Positions 45,986 through 57,159 of a stretch of 64,000 bases of DNA are shown piece by piece. Numbering within the stretch: the stretch's first letter is position 1; every line of letters begins with the position of its first letter. The notes under the pieces were generated by a model. It was not told where the DNA came from. It made no database searches and was given only the letters and a program-made list of their open reading frames with translations. The DNA comes from Stictocephala bisonia (Eukaryota > Arthropoda > Insecta > Hemiptera > Membracidae), in the NCBI GenBank assembly GCA_035578905.1, contig JAQJVL010002520.1:30260-94259 (forward strand). Direction: 5' to 3'. A program made the translations under genes and the position numbers.

Positions 45986-46500
45986 ACCCCCGAAGGGATT
46001 TTCTCCGAAACAGTCAATACAATTTCCCCCCTAAAAAGTGGTTTTTTTCTTAATCCGAAAACGGGTGCTCCTAGAGCCTTGGGAAAATTTTTTTTGACCC
46101 CCGGGAAAATCTTTAGGCCCCCCGCGAAAAACCATTTCCGACCTACCTAAACAAAATTTTTAAAAAATAACAACTTTGAACTTTTTTTTTTTCCCCCACC
46201 ACTTTGGTTCTAGTTTCGTTATTTACCGTCCGTTTCGCTCAAATTGGTAAACTTACAGATACCATGCCAAAAACAAATAAACCGTTTGTTTTACTATATG
46301 TCGTTCTAACTTATCTTTTCCCCCCACCACTCCCGGACAGTTTCGTTATTTACCGTCCGATTCGCTAAAATTTTGGGTACACGTGTACAATACGCATGCA
46401 AACAATAACTAGGCTAAAAGTGCTTTTTTTATAGTATAAACAAGCTAATGTGTATTTTATAGTAAAAAAAGGGTTTTTTGGGGGGGAAATTTTGGGGGGG
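45985..46500 (-). repeat. subterminal arm, unit C side
   Basis: Same arm as 31128-31660 in the same orientation, with many homopolymer indels (for example runs of T and C near 46180-46200). Confidence 0.7.
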
Positions 46501-46667
46501 GAAAATTCCCAACGGGTTTTTGGCAGGAATGGGGGCCGCCATCTTGGATCCAGGCTATATATTACGATGTTTTTTAGGCAAACATCTTTCCTCTCAGACT
46601 GTTGAACGGACACATCTAGCAGCTCCCCCTATTTCAACGTACAAAACCTATAAATTCATTTGCAATC

Positions 46668-49600
46668 ATCATCATAAACCCCCAACCAATGCATGCCCCA
46701 GGCAGCAAACAGTCAAAGGGCAAACATAGCCCCGCCACCTAAGACCGCACCGGCCTAGAACAACCCAGGAACCCCAGCAACCTTGTTCTTCCTGCGGAGT
46801 AAGACACCTCTTCCAACCCAGCCGCCACTTCAAGAAGTCAACCCGGGGTCACCTCAAAAGGAAACAGCCGAGCCAGCCCCCTCCATTTCCCAATTTGCTC
46901 GCTTCGAGATCGCCCCCAAAACCATCAACGAGCCTAAACCCACTTCAAAAAAAACAGTTCTACATTCCATAAGATCAACCGTAGTTTCCCTTTCAATTCT
47001 GTAAAGTCCTCGCGGGGAAGCATACTTGGTGGAGAAAAAAGCCTCACGATTTTTAAGATAAAAAGGGGCTTTTTGGGAAACCCCGAATGAAAACCTTTTA
47101 TTTTTTGTAAATAAACCAGGTATAAAGGATCCCACTCTTTTTCTTAAAAAAGCAAGAGTTTTAACTGCGAAAAAATCCAAAGTTTCGTCATAAAAAAAAC
47201 TTAAAACAAACTTCAATTTCTGGTTGATTTCAAGAAACCATTGGCACATTATCCGTACCAAAGATAAATTTTCAAAAAAAAAACAACGCATCCTTCCTAC
47301 AACACCTATTAGGAATAATCATAAAGGGGGGAAAAGAAACACTAGCAAAAATGGAAGATTTTTCAAGAAAAGGGACATTTTGGCCACAAAAAAAATTCTT
47401 AGCTTAGAATTTGCTATTAACCGCTACGTTCCACAAAGGGGGATAAACCATTAGAGCTACCCTCAAGATTAAGACCAAACTCGCATCCTGAACAACGGAA
47501 CAATGACCGAAATGTTTCCCTGGTCTGTTTCTGGCTGCACTACCAAAACCCCCCGTAGACTACAGGACCACCCTCATCGAGTTAACCACTATCGCCCCTT
47601 AACAGAGCTTGACCGTCCCCTTTGAAAACATCAGTTTCCCCGCAGCCTGGCCCCACGTCAATTGTTTGAGAAAAGATCAACATTCTAAAATTTCTATGCT
47701 TACGACGAAAAGGGTTACATATACCCACTTCTTTTTTTACGGAGAAAAAAGGGGAAACTCATAAACCTTCTGTACACACAGAAACGGGGAATTCCCACTA
47801 CGCTCTAATTAAAGATCTAGCAAGATTGGTTAAAGCCAATTGACAAATCACCAGGGCACACCTGGATTGCAAACGGTCTAGTGACTTTGTTCGGGAAACC
47901 TGCTAATTAACACAAAGAATTTGCGTCGTCAAGATCCTTAAAGTTTGACGTCCCTGAGCCCGGGAATTGTTTAAAGTTTAAGAACTACAACCATTCGATG
48001 AGGGTCCCCGTTTGCGATCTACGCAGACTTTGAATTAAAGCTCACCCCTTTAAAAACCCAAAATGGACTTAGACATTGACCAAGAAGGCGCACACCGGCC
48101 AAGTACAAAAACACGAGGCTTTTAGCTTTTCATACTACGTCGTTCGTTTCCGAAGGAGATGCGAGGGGCCATGCAATTTAATTTTGGGTTTTTTGATGCC
48201 TCCAAGGTGTTTTGTGGAACGATTTTTTAAAAGATCCAAAAAATTCACAATCTCTACTCAAGACAAGCACGACCCCTATGCTTTGACGAAGAAGAGGGGG
48301 TCACCTTCGCCCCCCCCACAGCCTACAATGTCACATTTTGGGGGTCAGATACTAGGTGAAGACCGTTGCGAGATCATGACCAATCTCCGGTAGTTTTAGG
48401 GGACCGACACAACCATTGCAACTTGAACTATGGGAAAACCTCACTTTATTCCAGTGTTTATCCACAACTTGACGGGTATAAACCCCCCCCTCTTTATAAA
48501 AATTTTTGGTCTAAACAATGAGACTATAGATGCTTTCCCCCGAACAATGAAGAACGGTACACTCGTAAAAGGGTCAATTTTAACGGAGGCCAAAGCTACT
48601 TTCCCTCGAACTCCCTCAGATTTAGGCCAGCAGTCTTGACAGTCGGTTAAGAACCTAACCCAAATCATTTTTAAGCATAGCCAAATATTTCCATGGTACA
48701 ACTCCACTTTGCTTCAAAAGGGGAATTTTTCCCTAGACTATATGGACAGCTTGCCAAATTTGAAGAAATTTGCGCTAAACCCCGAGAAGAACAACTTCAC
48801 AACCAGTTAAACATGAGCCTTTTAAAAAATCAAGATTACCAACACCCATCAACGTGGGAACATTTTTCAACATAACTGACATGAAGGAGTAAAAACGCTT
48901 TTGATAACCAGACTGATGTCCTTCGCGGGCAGATGAAAATGGAAAATTTTTGGGGATGTCTGCATAACAACGAAAATCAATCGATCCCGCCTGGTTTTTT
49001 TACGGCTCCAGGTCTGGCATGGGACGCTATCTAAAGATCACGCTATTAAATTTACAACTGCAAACCAAACTTGACATGATTCTTATGGTTGGGAAGGCAT
49101 TAAGGGGGTGTATCACAATGTTAAACAGATATGCAAAGGCTAACAATCCTTATATGGAAAAACTACGAGCAAATAAGCCAAACCACGTACCTGACTTCCC
49201 TAGACGCGAATAATTTTTTAACGGTGCGCATGAGCCAGTACTTTCCCTCGCTACTTTAAATTGGTTGAGAATCCCAAACATTGATATCACTCAAATACCA
49301 ACGACTCTCCTATTGGCTACATTTTGGGTAGACTTGGATTACCCCCGAAGCTACATGATGACCATCTATCTTCCACTACCACCCGAAGAAAGCGCCCACC
49401 AGATCTACCCAAAAAAAGCTGCTTACCAAAACACTCTTTAAAAAGAAGCCTATGGGTACACTAAAAAAACCTAAAATTGTATTATCATGGGAAATAAACG
49501 AGCAAAATTCATGGGTAATAAGTTTCTTGAAAAAGGACTGGTTAAGGACCTACATTGACTTAAACACCTAAAAGAGAAGAAACAAAAAATAGCTTCGAAA

Positions 49601-50442
49601 AGATTTCTACAACCATGAACAACAGTTTTTTTTGGTAAAACGATGGAAAACATCCCAACAGAGTTGACATCAGGCTTGCTACAAAAACAGACAAGGGGGA
49701 GAAATGATGGCAAAGCCCAATTTTCAAACACCGAAACCATCTTTACGGAGCAACTGGCTGCCGTTCATAGCAAAACGGGGCTATTGTACAACAAAGCTAA
49801 TATGTAGGCATAGTATACGGGAAAACTCAAAAATTTTAATGTACAGCCCATTAAATGTAATTAAAAAAAAAATATGGAGATCGGGCACAACTTCAATACA
49901 CCGAAAACCGATTCACTAACCTACTTAATTGAAACAGAAGATTTTTTAAACGCCGACATGAAAAGCATGATAGATCTTTTTTGGATACGAGTGACTATCC
50001 AAACAAACAGTTTAGCAATACCTCGAGTCAATAAAAAGGTTTGGGAAAAAAAATGAAAGATGAACTAAAGGGACGTACATTTTGAGCATTACACTCAAAA
50101 TCAAAAAAAGTATGCTAGCAAATCGGAGAAAAACCCGGGAAGATCCAAAGATGAGGAAAATCAAGAAATCAAAAGGTGTAAAAAAAAATGTCGTCAAGAA
50201 CCACCTTACTTTTTTAAGATTATATGGAATGTCTAAAAACGTGTGGACAAATTTTTTCCATGAATATGTTTTCGCAGCTATCGTCACGCCCCTATACGCG
50301 TGGAACTAAAAAGGTATCCTATCAGCAGGGACATAAGAGGTAATTTCAGAAGACGGCTAAGGACACAAACCAGGGGTCACTACCCAAACCCCATGACACC
50401 ATGCTCAATCTAACGATTGAAGAACCCCCTATTACAGAGTAA
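46668..50442 (+). pseudogene. protein-primed family B DNA polymerase, unit C (indel-ridden)
   Basis: Follows the unit A polymerase over its full length without the 2.0-kb insert. It ends at the stop at 50440-50442, followed by the same gene-end cassette. No frame longer than about 105 codons survives, yet the nucleotide text stays close to unit A apart from one-base gains and losses, mostly in homopolymers. Recognisable fragments include the LEFAINRYVP region (47400-47445) and the H-N-L-TG exonuclease II region (48465). The motif C region (CCGATTCACTAACC) is at about 49908. I read this as a real gene in poorly polished sequence rather than an ancient pseudogene, but I cannot prove it. Confidence 0.8.
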
Positions 50443-50540
50443 GGAAATAGGTGGGAGCACAAGAGTGCGGAGGTAGCAAATAAAAGAAGGTGGGCTACCA
50501 TTTTCCCAGGGGGGGGGGCGCGGAATCCCGTAAACCAATG
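50443..50540 (+). terminator. gene-end cassette C1
   Basis: GTGGGAGCACAAGAGTGCGG then GTAGCAAATAAAAGAAGG, and a damaged GC hairpin, as after unit A PolB. The sequence then departs from unit A at about 50540. Confidence 0.55.
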
Positions 50541-51110
50541 ACCTGCAACGCCCAATAGACCTCAAGAACCGGAAAAACGCCCAACGCCCTTCAAAAAACC
50601 GGAAACCGCTCAGCCCAGATATAAATACCCCTCATTTACAACGCCGTCAATGGTTGTTTGGTTACTCTATCATCAGTAGGGAGAATACAACGCTACTGAA
50701 CAAAAACCCATCCTGGACGGTGACTACAACCCAGTCTCAAGCAGGATGGTGGGAAATTAAAAGGGACTTTATGTGGCAGAACATGATTTTAGTAAAAAGA
50801 TGGCATGCTAAAAACCACGAAAACGAATTCAAAAATTCAATGGTACGAAGAGGACAGAAGTTTATGCTGAAAAAAACCCCGATAATTAGCCAGCATTGGG
50901 AGTCGATAAATTCTGAAAGAAATATCTCCGGGCATACCTCGACACTGTGGATTGGATGACCTAAAGATTTTGTACGGGGAATCCACTAAAACAGGGAAGT
51001 CTAAGAAAAACTTACAGATGTGGAAATGGAAAAGCACAACACAAGACAAGAACGCGGGAAAAATTTCATACTTACGTTTCCTTCGCCTTTTATGAAAAAT
51101 AGAAACAACT
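50541..51110 (+). CDS. unassigned unit C coding-like region
   Basis: Present only in unit C. TATAAATA at 50620-50627 could be a promoter. The longest frame (50654-50959, about 100 residues) is rich in Trp, Lys and Asn. Frames overlap and probably contain errors. Possibly a small gene between PolB and integrase. I do not recognise it. Confidence 0.3.
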
Positions 51111-51335
51111 CACTAAGGGAGCCAAAGTGCAGGAGGAGCAAATAAAAAAGGGTCGGCTACCACTTTCCGCAGGGGGGAGGGCTGGGGAATCCCTTAAAAA
51201 CCAAAAAAAAATTTTTTGGTTTTACAAAAATCTTATCATTATGAGTTGGATAAAATTTTCAATCCATTATAAATGGAGAGAAACCATCGCCAAAGAGCTA
51301 CACGCCCAGCCAAAGAACATTTCCACCAGACCTGA
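51111..51335 (+). repeat. gene-end cassette C2 plus integrase 5' stub
   Basis: AGTGCAGGAGG...AGCAAATAAAAAAGGGTCGGC, the hairpin region, then ATGAGTTGG and the N-V-R/W-R-E-T-I-A-K-E-L equivalent. It breaks at CCACCAGACCTG and continues into AACCCGGGTT words (51336-51440) that also occur in the unit A tail. Confidence 0.6.
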
Positions 51336-51480
51336 TCCCGGGGGTGATATTAATCCCGTTGTGTTTAACCCAGGTTTTTTAAACCCACGTTGTGTTAACC
51401 CGGGTTTTATTAACCCCGTAAGGTTAACCCAGATGAGTAATACTCGATTAACAACACACCCCAGCAACGGTACTCATTCC

Positions 51481-52005
51481 CATTTGAGACACAAAGGATA
51501 AACACACAAAATGAGTGAAGTTTTTATCGGTTTTAAATAATCCCAAACCTACTGGGGGGTTTTCATTATGATGAGAGACTCTCCTAAGGTTCTACAAGAA
51601 CGGGGAAAATTTGATACTGTTTCATGTACAGGAAACTCCAGAACGATTGTTTAAATCCGAATACGATAGAGTGGATATTCTAGCTTAGGGTTTTTTAAAA
51701 CCAAAATGTCAAACAGGGGTAAATAGGATGAATAAGTATAAAAGTTTCTCAGTCGTGCGTTTGTTTTAAACACTCTCTGGTTTTGACGAACATCAACACA
51801 TTGAAACATATAGAAACCCTTTAAATCTAATAAAGCGCTGGAAAGAATTAATAACTTTGATATAGATTCGCCATTGTGGAAGAAACATCAGTTTTCTGAA
51901 TCGAGTGAGGGGGGGGGGATATGGAGGAATAAAAATTTTAAAATTAACAAGGAGTGGGGGTAAATTAAAAATAAAGATTTAATTAGTTGAGACAATGGGG
52001 GAGTA
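51481..52005 (+). CDS. unassigned unit C coding-like region 2
   Basis: A frame starting ATGAGTGAAGTTTTTATCGG at 51510 is interrupted repeatedly. Protein-like pieces in several frames extend to about 51900. No diagnostic motif. Confidence 0.25.
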
Positions 52006-52140
52006 AGAAGACGGGGGGGGAGCACAAGAGTGCAGGAGGTAGCAAATAGAAAAGGTCGGCTACCATTTTCCCCGCAGCGGGGGGGGCTGCGGAATCCCTT
52101 AAAAACCAATAAAAATTTTTGGTTTACAAAATTTTAAATC
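52006..52140 (+). terminator. gene-end cassette C3
   Basis: GAGCACAAGAGTGCAGGAGG, GTAGCAAATAG, the GC hairpin (CCGCAGCGGG...GGGGCTGCGG) and CCAATAAAAATT, immediately before the integrase ATG. Confidence 0.6.
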
Positions 52141-53095
52141 AGTTATGATTTGGACAAAATTCAATCCAGTTATGAATGTGAGAGAAACCACGCCAAAAGC
52201 TAAAAAAACGCTCCACCAGAAGAACTTTCCCACCAGACCTGTGGAAGTAAAAGGGAATAACGATCTGATCAGGCTGACTTGGGGAGATGATACCATACTC
52301 AAAGTTAACGGGGCTACAAGTACATTCCACTAATCAATTTCTTTAAAACCAAATACGCTACGCAATACCAGTAAAGGGAAAAAGTCTGGACAGGAAATCG
52401 TCAAGGTATACAACCTTTTTTTGGAGGAGAATCGGAGACGCATCTGCAAACCGACATGGGAAAAGATTTTACAATGCTGGACGCCAAGCAATGAACAAAC
52501 ACAACATTAATCATTACTCTTTTACAGTGAGAAGAAGGGAGCCATATGGAGAGTTAAAATCGAGCTCAATCTCTAAGGGAAAAATTCACAGAACTGGGAA
52601 ACTACCAATGGATAAAAATCCTACCCGACCTGTTGGAAGAGTACAACACGGGGAAAACATAGAAAAATTTGGCATGGCACCTTTTTGGGGTTTGAACAAA
52701 AAGAACGAGGATTTGGCAGACAAAACATAAACAAAATAGACAAAAAATATAAGAAAAGGAAAAATCGAGTTCAAAGTGGGTGACAAAGTAAGGATAAGCA
52801 GTATAAAAAGGGTTTTTTTCGAAAAGGTATACCTACCCAACTGGACAAACGAGTTTTTTACTGTGGAAGCGGTGCGTCCAACTGTACCGACTACTACACC
52901 AAAGGATTACGCAAAAACTCTTCAAGGAAGCTTTTAGGGAAAAGAACTGCTGAAGACCAGACACGGAATTATCCCTGGGAAAAGGTTTGAGGGAGAAAGG
53001 GTACAAAGTGCTGGTTAAGTGGTTTGGGTTTTGATGTACTCAAAAATTCGTGGATAAATAAAAATGAACTTGTTGAATTACTCATTTGAGCTTAG
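52141..53095 (+). CDS. retrovirus-like integrase with chromodomain
   Basis: Inserts the element DNA into the host genome; related to retroviral and Ty3 integrases. The start is at 52145 (ATG after the cassette). Frames are disrupted, but landmarks are in order. They are an RPVEVKG linker and the first catalytic Asp in the G-D stretch near 52285. A T-D/D-M-G-K segment near 52455 follows, then a K-G-A/E region near 52540 for the third acidic residue. Next comes FKVGDKVRISSIKRVFF (52773-52823), the usual SH3-like C-terminal segment. The last part has V-L-V-K-W-F-G and N-S-W-I (about 53005-53055), a chromodomain signature seen in Polinton integrases. Usual length is about 300-350 residues, which fits. 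Only unit C has it; A and B keep just the first 33 codons. Confidence 0.78.
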
Positions 53096-53149
53096 ACTTT
53101 AAAATGAAAACCCCCAAAATTTGTCTATCGTAAACTTTGCGTAACTTTG

Positions 53150-53960
53150 GAGGAGATATAAGGAAAGGGGGCAAACAAAAGGATCTGCGCCAAAAACCAT
53201 TTTCGATGTAAAAGTGCGGACCTTCAAATTCCGGCAAGACAATGTAAGTTAAACTTGTTGTTTAATCCAAATGGACTAAATTTTGAAAATGTCTACGTTT
53301 TTTCAAAAACACTCCATCACCAAAGATAATTTGCAGAAAAGGGTTTACTACTGACTATCCCCCGGTATTGGATATTTCCCCTTTTCACCGACAACGTGAG
53401 GTGATTCAAACCAAAACGGGGTGAAAGAACACTCGTGATGGTGTTTTGATGATGTCACAGGGAAAAGCAAGAAAAACATCAGAAACTACTTTACAAGGGG
53501 ACACACCAAAAGTTATATTTTTTAAAACCTGTGTCAAACATACAAAAGGATACCCAAACAGCTGAAAAGGGGAAAAAAAAGCAAACTTTTTTAATTGCGT
53601 TTAAGCAAGATGACAGAAATTTAAAACACATATACGATATCATGAAATACGGACATGTTTTATTGGAGTTTTCAAAGAGTTGTGGTGCCACCGCAGGGAA
53701 CATGGTAAGAACAAATTTTTTGTAGTAGACAAAGAACGAACAGGGACGATGGTAATACCGCGTCGGACCGAGGGTTTTGTCAAAGTTTTAAAAAACGCCA
53801 TGCTGAAGGTTTTTTTAAAAGCCAACCTCTTGTGACAAGAGAGTACAAATCAACCGATGAATAGGGTCGCAAATCATTTTGGGAAGGGCGAGGCGCATAA
53901 CACAAAGACGTTAACAGGGTACGTTTTAAAAGGCGAAAAGATACGTTGGAAGAAACTATT
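53150..53960 (+). CDS. A32/FtsK-like genome-packaging ATPase
   Basis: Drives DNA into capsids in Polintons and related viruses. The Walker A motif GPSNSGKT is read at 53218-53241. The Walker B region LVMVF-D-D-V lies at 53431-53457, but an extra T shifts the frame between F and D. An F-T-R-G and C/Y-L-C-Q-T-Y stretch follows (sensor region, near 53485-53545). A frame of 64 residues at 53531-53725 continues the fold. The C-terminal part NHFGKGEAHN-T-K-T-L-TG is at 53870-53925. Length of about 250 residues suits the family. It lies between integrase and the (AAAAACAG)n tract. Confidence 0.75.
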
Positions 53961-54009
53961 TTGGGGTCCACCCCCCTTTTTTCTCATATTTCGAAGCAGA
54001 AAGACTTGG

Positions 54010-54245
54010 AAAAAAAGAAAAAACAGGGAAAAAATGAAAAAAAAAAAACAGGGGAAAAAAGAAAAACAGAAAAACATGAAAACAGGAAAAAATGAAAACA
54101 GAAAAACAAAAAACAGAAAACAGGAAAAAAAAAAAACAGGAAAACAGAAAAAAGGAAAAAAAAAAAAGAAAAACAAAAAACAGGAAAAAAAGGAAAACAG
54201 AAAAACAGGAAAACAGAAAAACAGAAAAACAGAAAACAAAAATAA
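54010..54245 (+). repeat. degenerate (AAAAACAG)n tract, unit C
   Basis: AAAAACAG/GAAAACAG words with many A-run length changes, related to the clean tracts at 39101-39172 and 39303-39497. Long open frames on both strands here are products of the repeat. Confidence 0.85.
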
Positions 54246-54254
54246 CCCAAGGGA

Positions 54255-54390
54255 TTCCGTAAGAAAGGGATGGGAGCACATACGTGTAGGGGGTAGCAAA
54301 TAGAAGAAGGTCGGCTTTAGCGTCAGAGGGGCGCATTCACTTTAAAGCCCAAACGGGAGGGGGTGTGGAAACTCAATAAATAAGGATTGG
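54255..54390 (+). terminator. gene-end cassette C4 (variant)
   Basis: GGGAGCACATACGTGTAGGGGG, GTAGCAAATAGAAGAAGG and TCGGCT, then a diverged middle and AATAAATAAGG. It follows the ATPase. Confidence 0.5.
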
Positions 54391-54639
54391 GGTTCAAAAT
54401 TAGTTTTTTCACAAGATGACGTTCAAGGGTACACATCGTATACGAGAAATAAAAAGCTGCGGATAGTATAAGACAAAAATTGCGTGATATTAAAAACATT
54501 CAATTCAAACACAACGTTCGTTAGAAGTCAGTACAAACCTTGATTGATCCACTAAAACAGTTTTACGGAGACGGTTGTTGCTGCCAAAAAGGATCAAGCA
54601 AGAGCCAAAAGAGGAAATGAAGGGGGAAATGGAGAGGAG

Positions 54640-55360
54640 GAGGAGGGGGTTTTTGAGCCTGACAGCATTTGGAAACCGTCTTTCGTCAAGTTTTACGCAT
54701 TTATTTGTGCAAACAACATTGGAGACTTGTTAGGTACCTACCTTTATTTATTCAAAAAACATAGGGAAGAACTATTTCACGTACGGCATTACTAGATGGC
54801 AACGAGTGGAAAATGGATCGTTCCGGTTAGCTTTTCCGATAACGATATAATTAAAAATGGAGTTTTTTTAAACAAGGGGAAAACCTGGACTGTTTTATTT
54901 TATTTTCCCAAAAAACATCCAAGAGTGGGTCGTTCAACGACAATATTTAAAAATGTACAAGCAAATGCTAGAGGCAACTGGTGTTCACAAACGTGAAGAT
55001 GGAAAAGGGGTAAAATCCAACAAGGCTACAAGAAAAACGAATATTTTAAACAAATAGTTTTCCACCAAAAAATAAAAAGAAAATAACCTTACTACGTGCT
55101 TCTCCAGCGCCCAGAAAAAGACCAGTCAACCACTATCACCATTTATTGGTGAAAAGAGAAAAAAGTTTGGGGGAAGTTTGCTAATGGAAGTTTAGAAATC
55201 CAAAATTACTACCGGGACGGATGACCCTAATGAATTGGTTGACGTTTTTCGTCTTTTGTTAGCTTCGAAAGAAGCAGGTAACAGTGGGCACAATAAAGAT
55301 TATCGCCATTCTGGAGGAGCCAAGGGGCGGATATTAAAAAACTTTGATAACTTTATTTTG
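54640..55360 (+). CDS. uncharacterised insect Polinton gene (DUF8207-like?)
   Basis: Pieces in three frames form a recognisable order: L-T-A-F-G-N-R-L, then F-V-Q-N/T-T near 54710. Next is a frame with F-S-D-N-D-I-I-K-N-G-V-F (54830-54870) and KHPR. Then follows Y-K-Q-M-L-E-A-T-G-V-H-K-R-E-D-G (54953-54998). The end is D-P-N-E-L-V-D, L-L-L-A-S-K-E-A-G-N and GHNK (55220-55300). I associate this layout with uncharacterised insect proteins of DUF8207 type, an identification that needs a search. Function unknown. Units A and B keep a 30-residue N-terminal fragment. Confidence 0.5.
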
Positions 55361-55479
55361 TAATCATTTCGTAATTCTATCGACAAGTTCGGACGTCATT
55401 AGTTCAAAAAGGTGCTGCTGCTGCTGTGCCCCAAAGGAGCACGAGGTGAAGGATTTAAATTGAATACTGAAGGAAACTA

Positions 55480-56180
55480 TAATGCAAAATAAATTTTAGC
55501 AAATGTAGGCATGCAAAAATGAAAAAAAGATGCCGTCAGTCTAAAACTTTTAGGGGACATTGTGTATTATTCGAGGAGAAATACATTAATGCAGAAAAAG
55601 GATAAAGCGAACGTTGAAAATCCCACTGCAGCAAAAGAATGCGCAAATAAATTGTATTAGACTCTCTTTTTCCACCTAGATACGGCCCTTTTGGGCCCTT
55701 TTGGGAAAAAAACGGTTTGGGTTTAGGTGGGGCCCACCCATTAAAGATGGAGACGTATTTACAAAAAATACCTGACGGCAAATACCCAAAAAAGAGTAAA
55801 ACGGGTGGAAGTTTAACAATATGGATTAACGTCAAACAAAGATCCTGTTGAACCTCAAATGCAGTGCTCAAAACTACCTTTCAGGATCTCTTTAAAGTGG
55901 GACGTGAAAAGTGGGTTCCAAACAGACCGCTAATGAGTTGGATTTCGGAGATAAAAGCTTTCGTCTGTGGGTGACCAGTCACCACAAGACCTGTAACATG
56001 AATTACCTTGTACGGGCAAAGAGTGCATTTAAATTTACGATCTAACTATCGCATATTGCCACCTCAAGATCAATCCACATTTTTTTCTAAAGAGGAGTGG
56101 ATCGACAAACATATTTACGACCCTATTTTTTAAACGAAGCTACTGAGTTTAAACACACGAATAAAAAACCCTTTAAATTT
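55480..56180 (+). CDS. unassigned unit C coding-like region 3
   Basis: Protein-like fragments in several frames, for example KLLGDIVYYSRRN (55540-55580) and N-K-D-P-V-E-P (55835). Near 56050-56120 there is an L-P-P-Q-D-Q-S then E-E-W-I-D-K-H-I-Y-D-P stretch. The last looks like a real C-terminal region, perhaps of a structural or DNA-binding protein. Not identified. Confidence 0.3.
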
Positions 56181-56212
56181 TTAAAAGACAAAACCCTCAT
56201 TTGATTTTTATA

Positions 56213-56620
56213 ATGCCAAGAGTCAACAAGAAAAACCAGTCGTCATTCAAAAAGTCAAAGGTGTGGACTACTAGAGACAGTCCCGGGGATTTTCCATACA
56301 GCTTAACAAAGGGAAACGATCAAATACCAGTGGAACTTCATCTACCCGGGGTTACAGGTACTGTGGGCCGGGACCAAATTAAAGGAGAGGTTAGCTCGTG
56401 GGGATCAGGGAATTAACAAGTTGGACGAAGCCTGTAAGGAACACGACATTGCAAAATCCAAATATAGTACAAATCAACACCGAGACAGGCGGATCAACGC
56501 TGGCCGATAAGGCTTGGGAAAAGGTTAAATCATCAACGCTTCTTTAGCAGAACGAGCCGCAGCTTTGGGCCGTGACAAAGCTAGAATGCCCAAGAAAAAG
56601 CGGGGGGTACAATGAAAGAG
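56213..56620 (+). CDS. parvovirus VP1-like phospholipase A2 domain protein
   Basis: From the ATG at 56213 the frame reads MPRVNKKNQSSFKKSKVW, a basic head, then G-N-D-Q-I-P-V-E-L-H-L-P-G. YCGPG (the calcium-binding loop) is read at 56359-56373 and D-E-A-C-K-E-H-D (the His-Asp catalytic pair) at 56424-56447, in different frames because of an indel between them. An S-K-Y stretch and a Lys/Arg-rich tail (about 56580-56605) follow. In densoviruses and some Polinton-like elements such domains help virions leave endosomes. Presence of both sites supports the family call; the protein itself is not intact as assembled. Confidence 0.7.
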
Positions 56621-56859
56621 ACGACGCGTATGCAAAAAAAAAAGATTGCAAAGCGGCGAGGTAAAAGGTTTTTTATTTAAAACCTTACAAAAAGGGGGAG
56701 GGATACTACTTAAAGCCGTACAAAAACAGGGAAATGGGTCACCCCAAAGTCGTACAAAAAAAAAAAAAAAAAGTTTTTCGTTAAAACACTTACCGGATCG
56801 GCTCTTAAAACTTTGACCCGGACAAATAGCACGTAAATTTAGAAAACCACATTTTTCGA

Positions 56860-57110
56860 GGTGTTTTTTATGAGAGACCCCACCAAGACTATTTGGAAAA
56901 AGGAAAATTCCATTGTTAATTTAGATTTAAAAAGTGGGAGGGGGACTCACTGGGGGTGTTATAAAAAGTTGATAACGTGGTGAAATACTTTGATAGTTTT
57001 GGAAACCTACAAACCCCCACCAGACCTTTTAGAATATTTTCAGGGGGGTAAAGTTTTTTTAAAAACACTTCGCATCAGACTTTCGGCTCCAACATCTGCG
57101 GTCCTTTATT
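56860..57110 (+). CDS. adenain-like cysteine protease (maturation protease)
   Basis: Cleaves structural precursors in adenoviruses and Polintons. Readable pieces are M-R-D-P-T-K-T-I-W (56870-56897) and N-L-D...G-T-H-W with the presumed catalytic His at 56948-56950. Then come V-V-K-Y-F-D-S-F-G with the Asp near 56989 and P-P-P-D-L-L-E-Y-F (57015-57040). N-I-C-G with the presumed catalytic Cys is near 57092-57100. His, Asp and Cys are in the family order and spacing. Frames shift at least twice. The usual length is about 150-200 residues, so the start may be slightly upstream. Confidence 0.65.
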
Positions 57111-57159
57111 TTAGAGTTTTTTTTTTATGATCAACTTTAGTATGCTCTGACATTTAGAG

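Noticed and set aside
50620..50680. TATAAATA at 50620 as a third TATA-35-TCAGTC promoter
   Set aside because: The nearest TCAGTA initiator is 55 bp from the TATA box rather than 35, and the region is indel-prone, so it cannot be counted as support.
53857..54336. Lys-rich and Phe-rich frames near 54.0-54.3 kb
   Set aside because: Same octamer artefact in unit C, joined by chance to the end of the ATPase.
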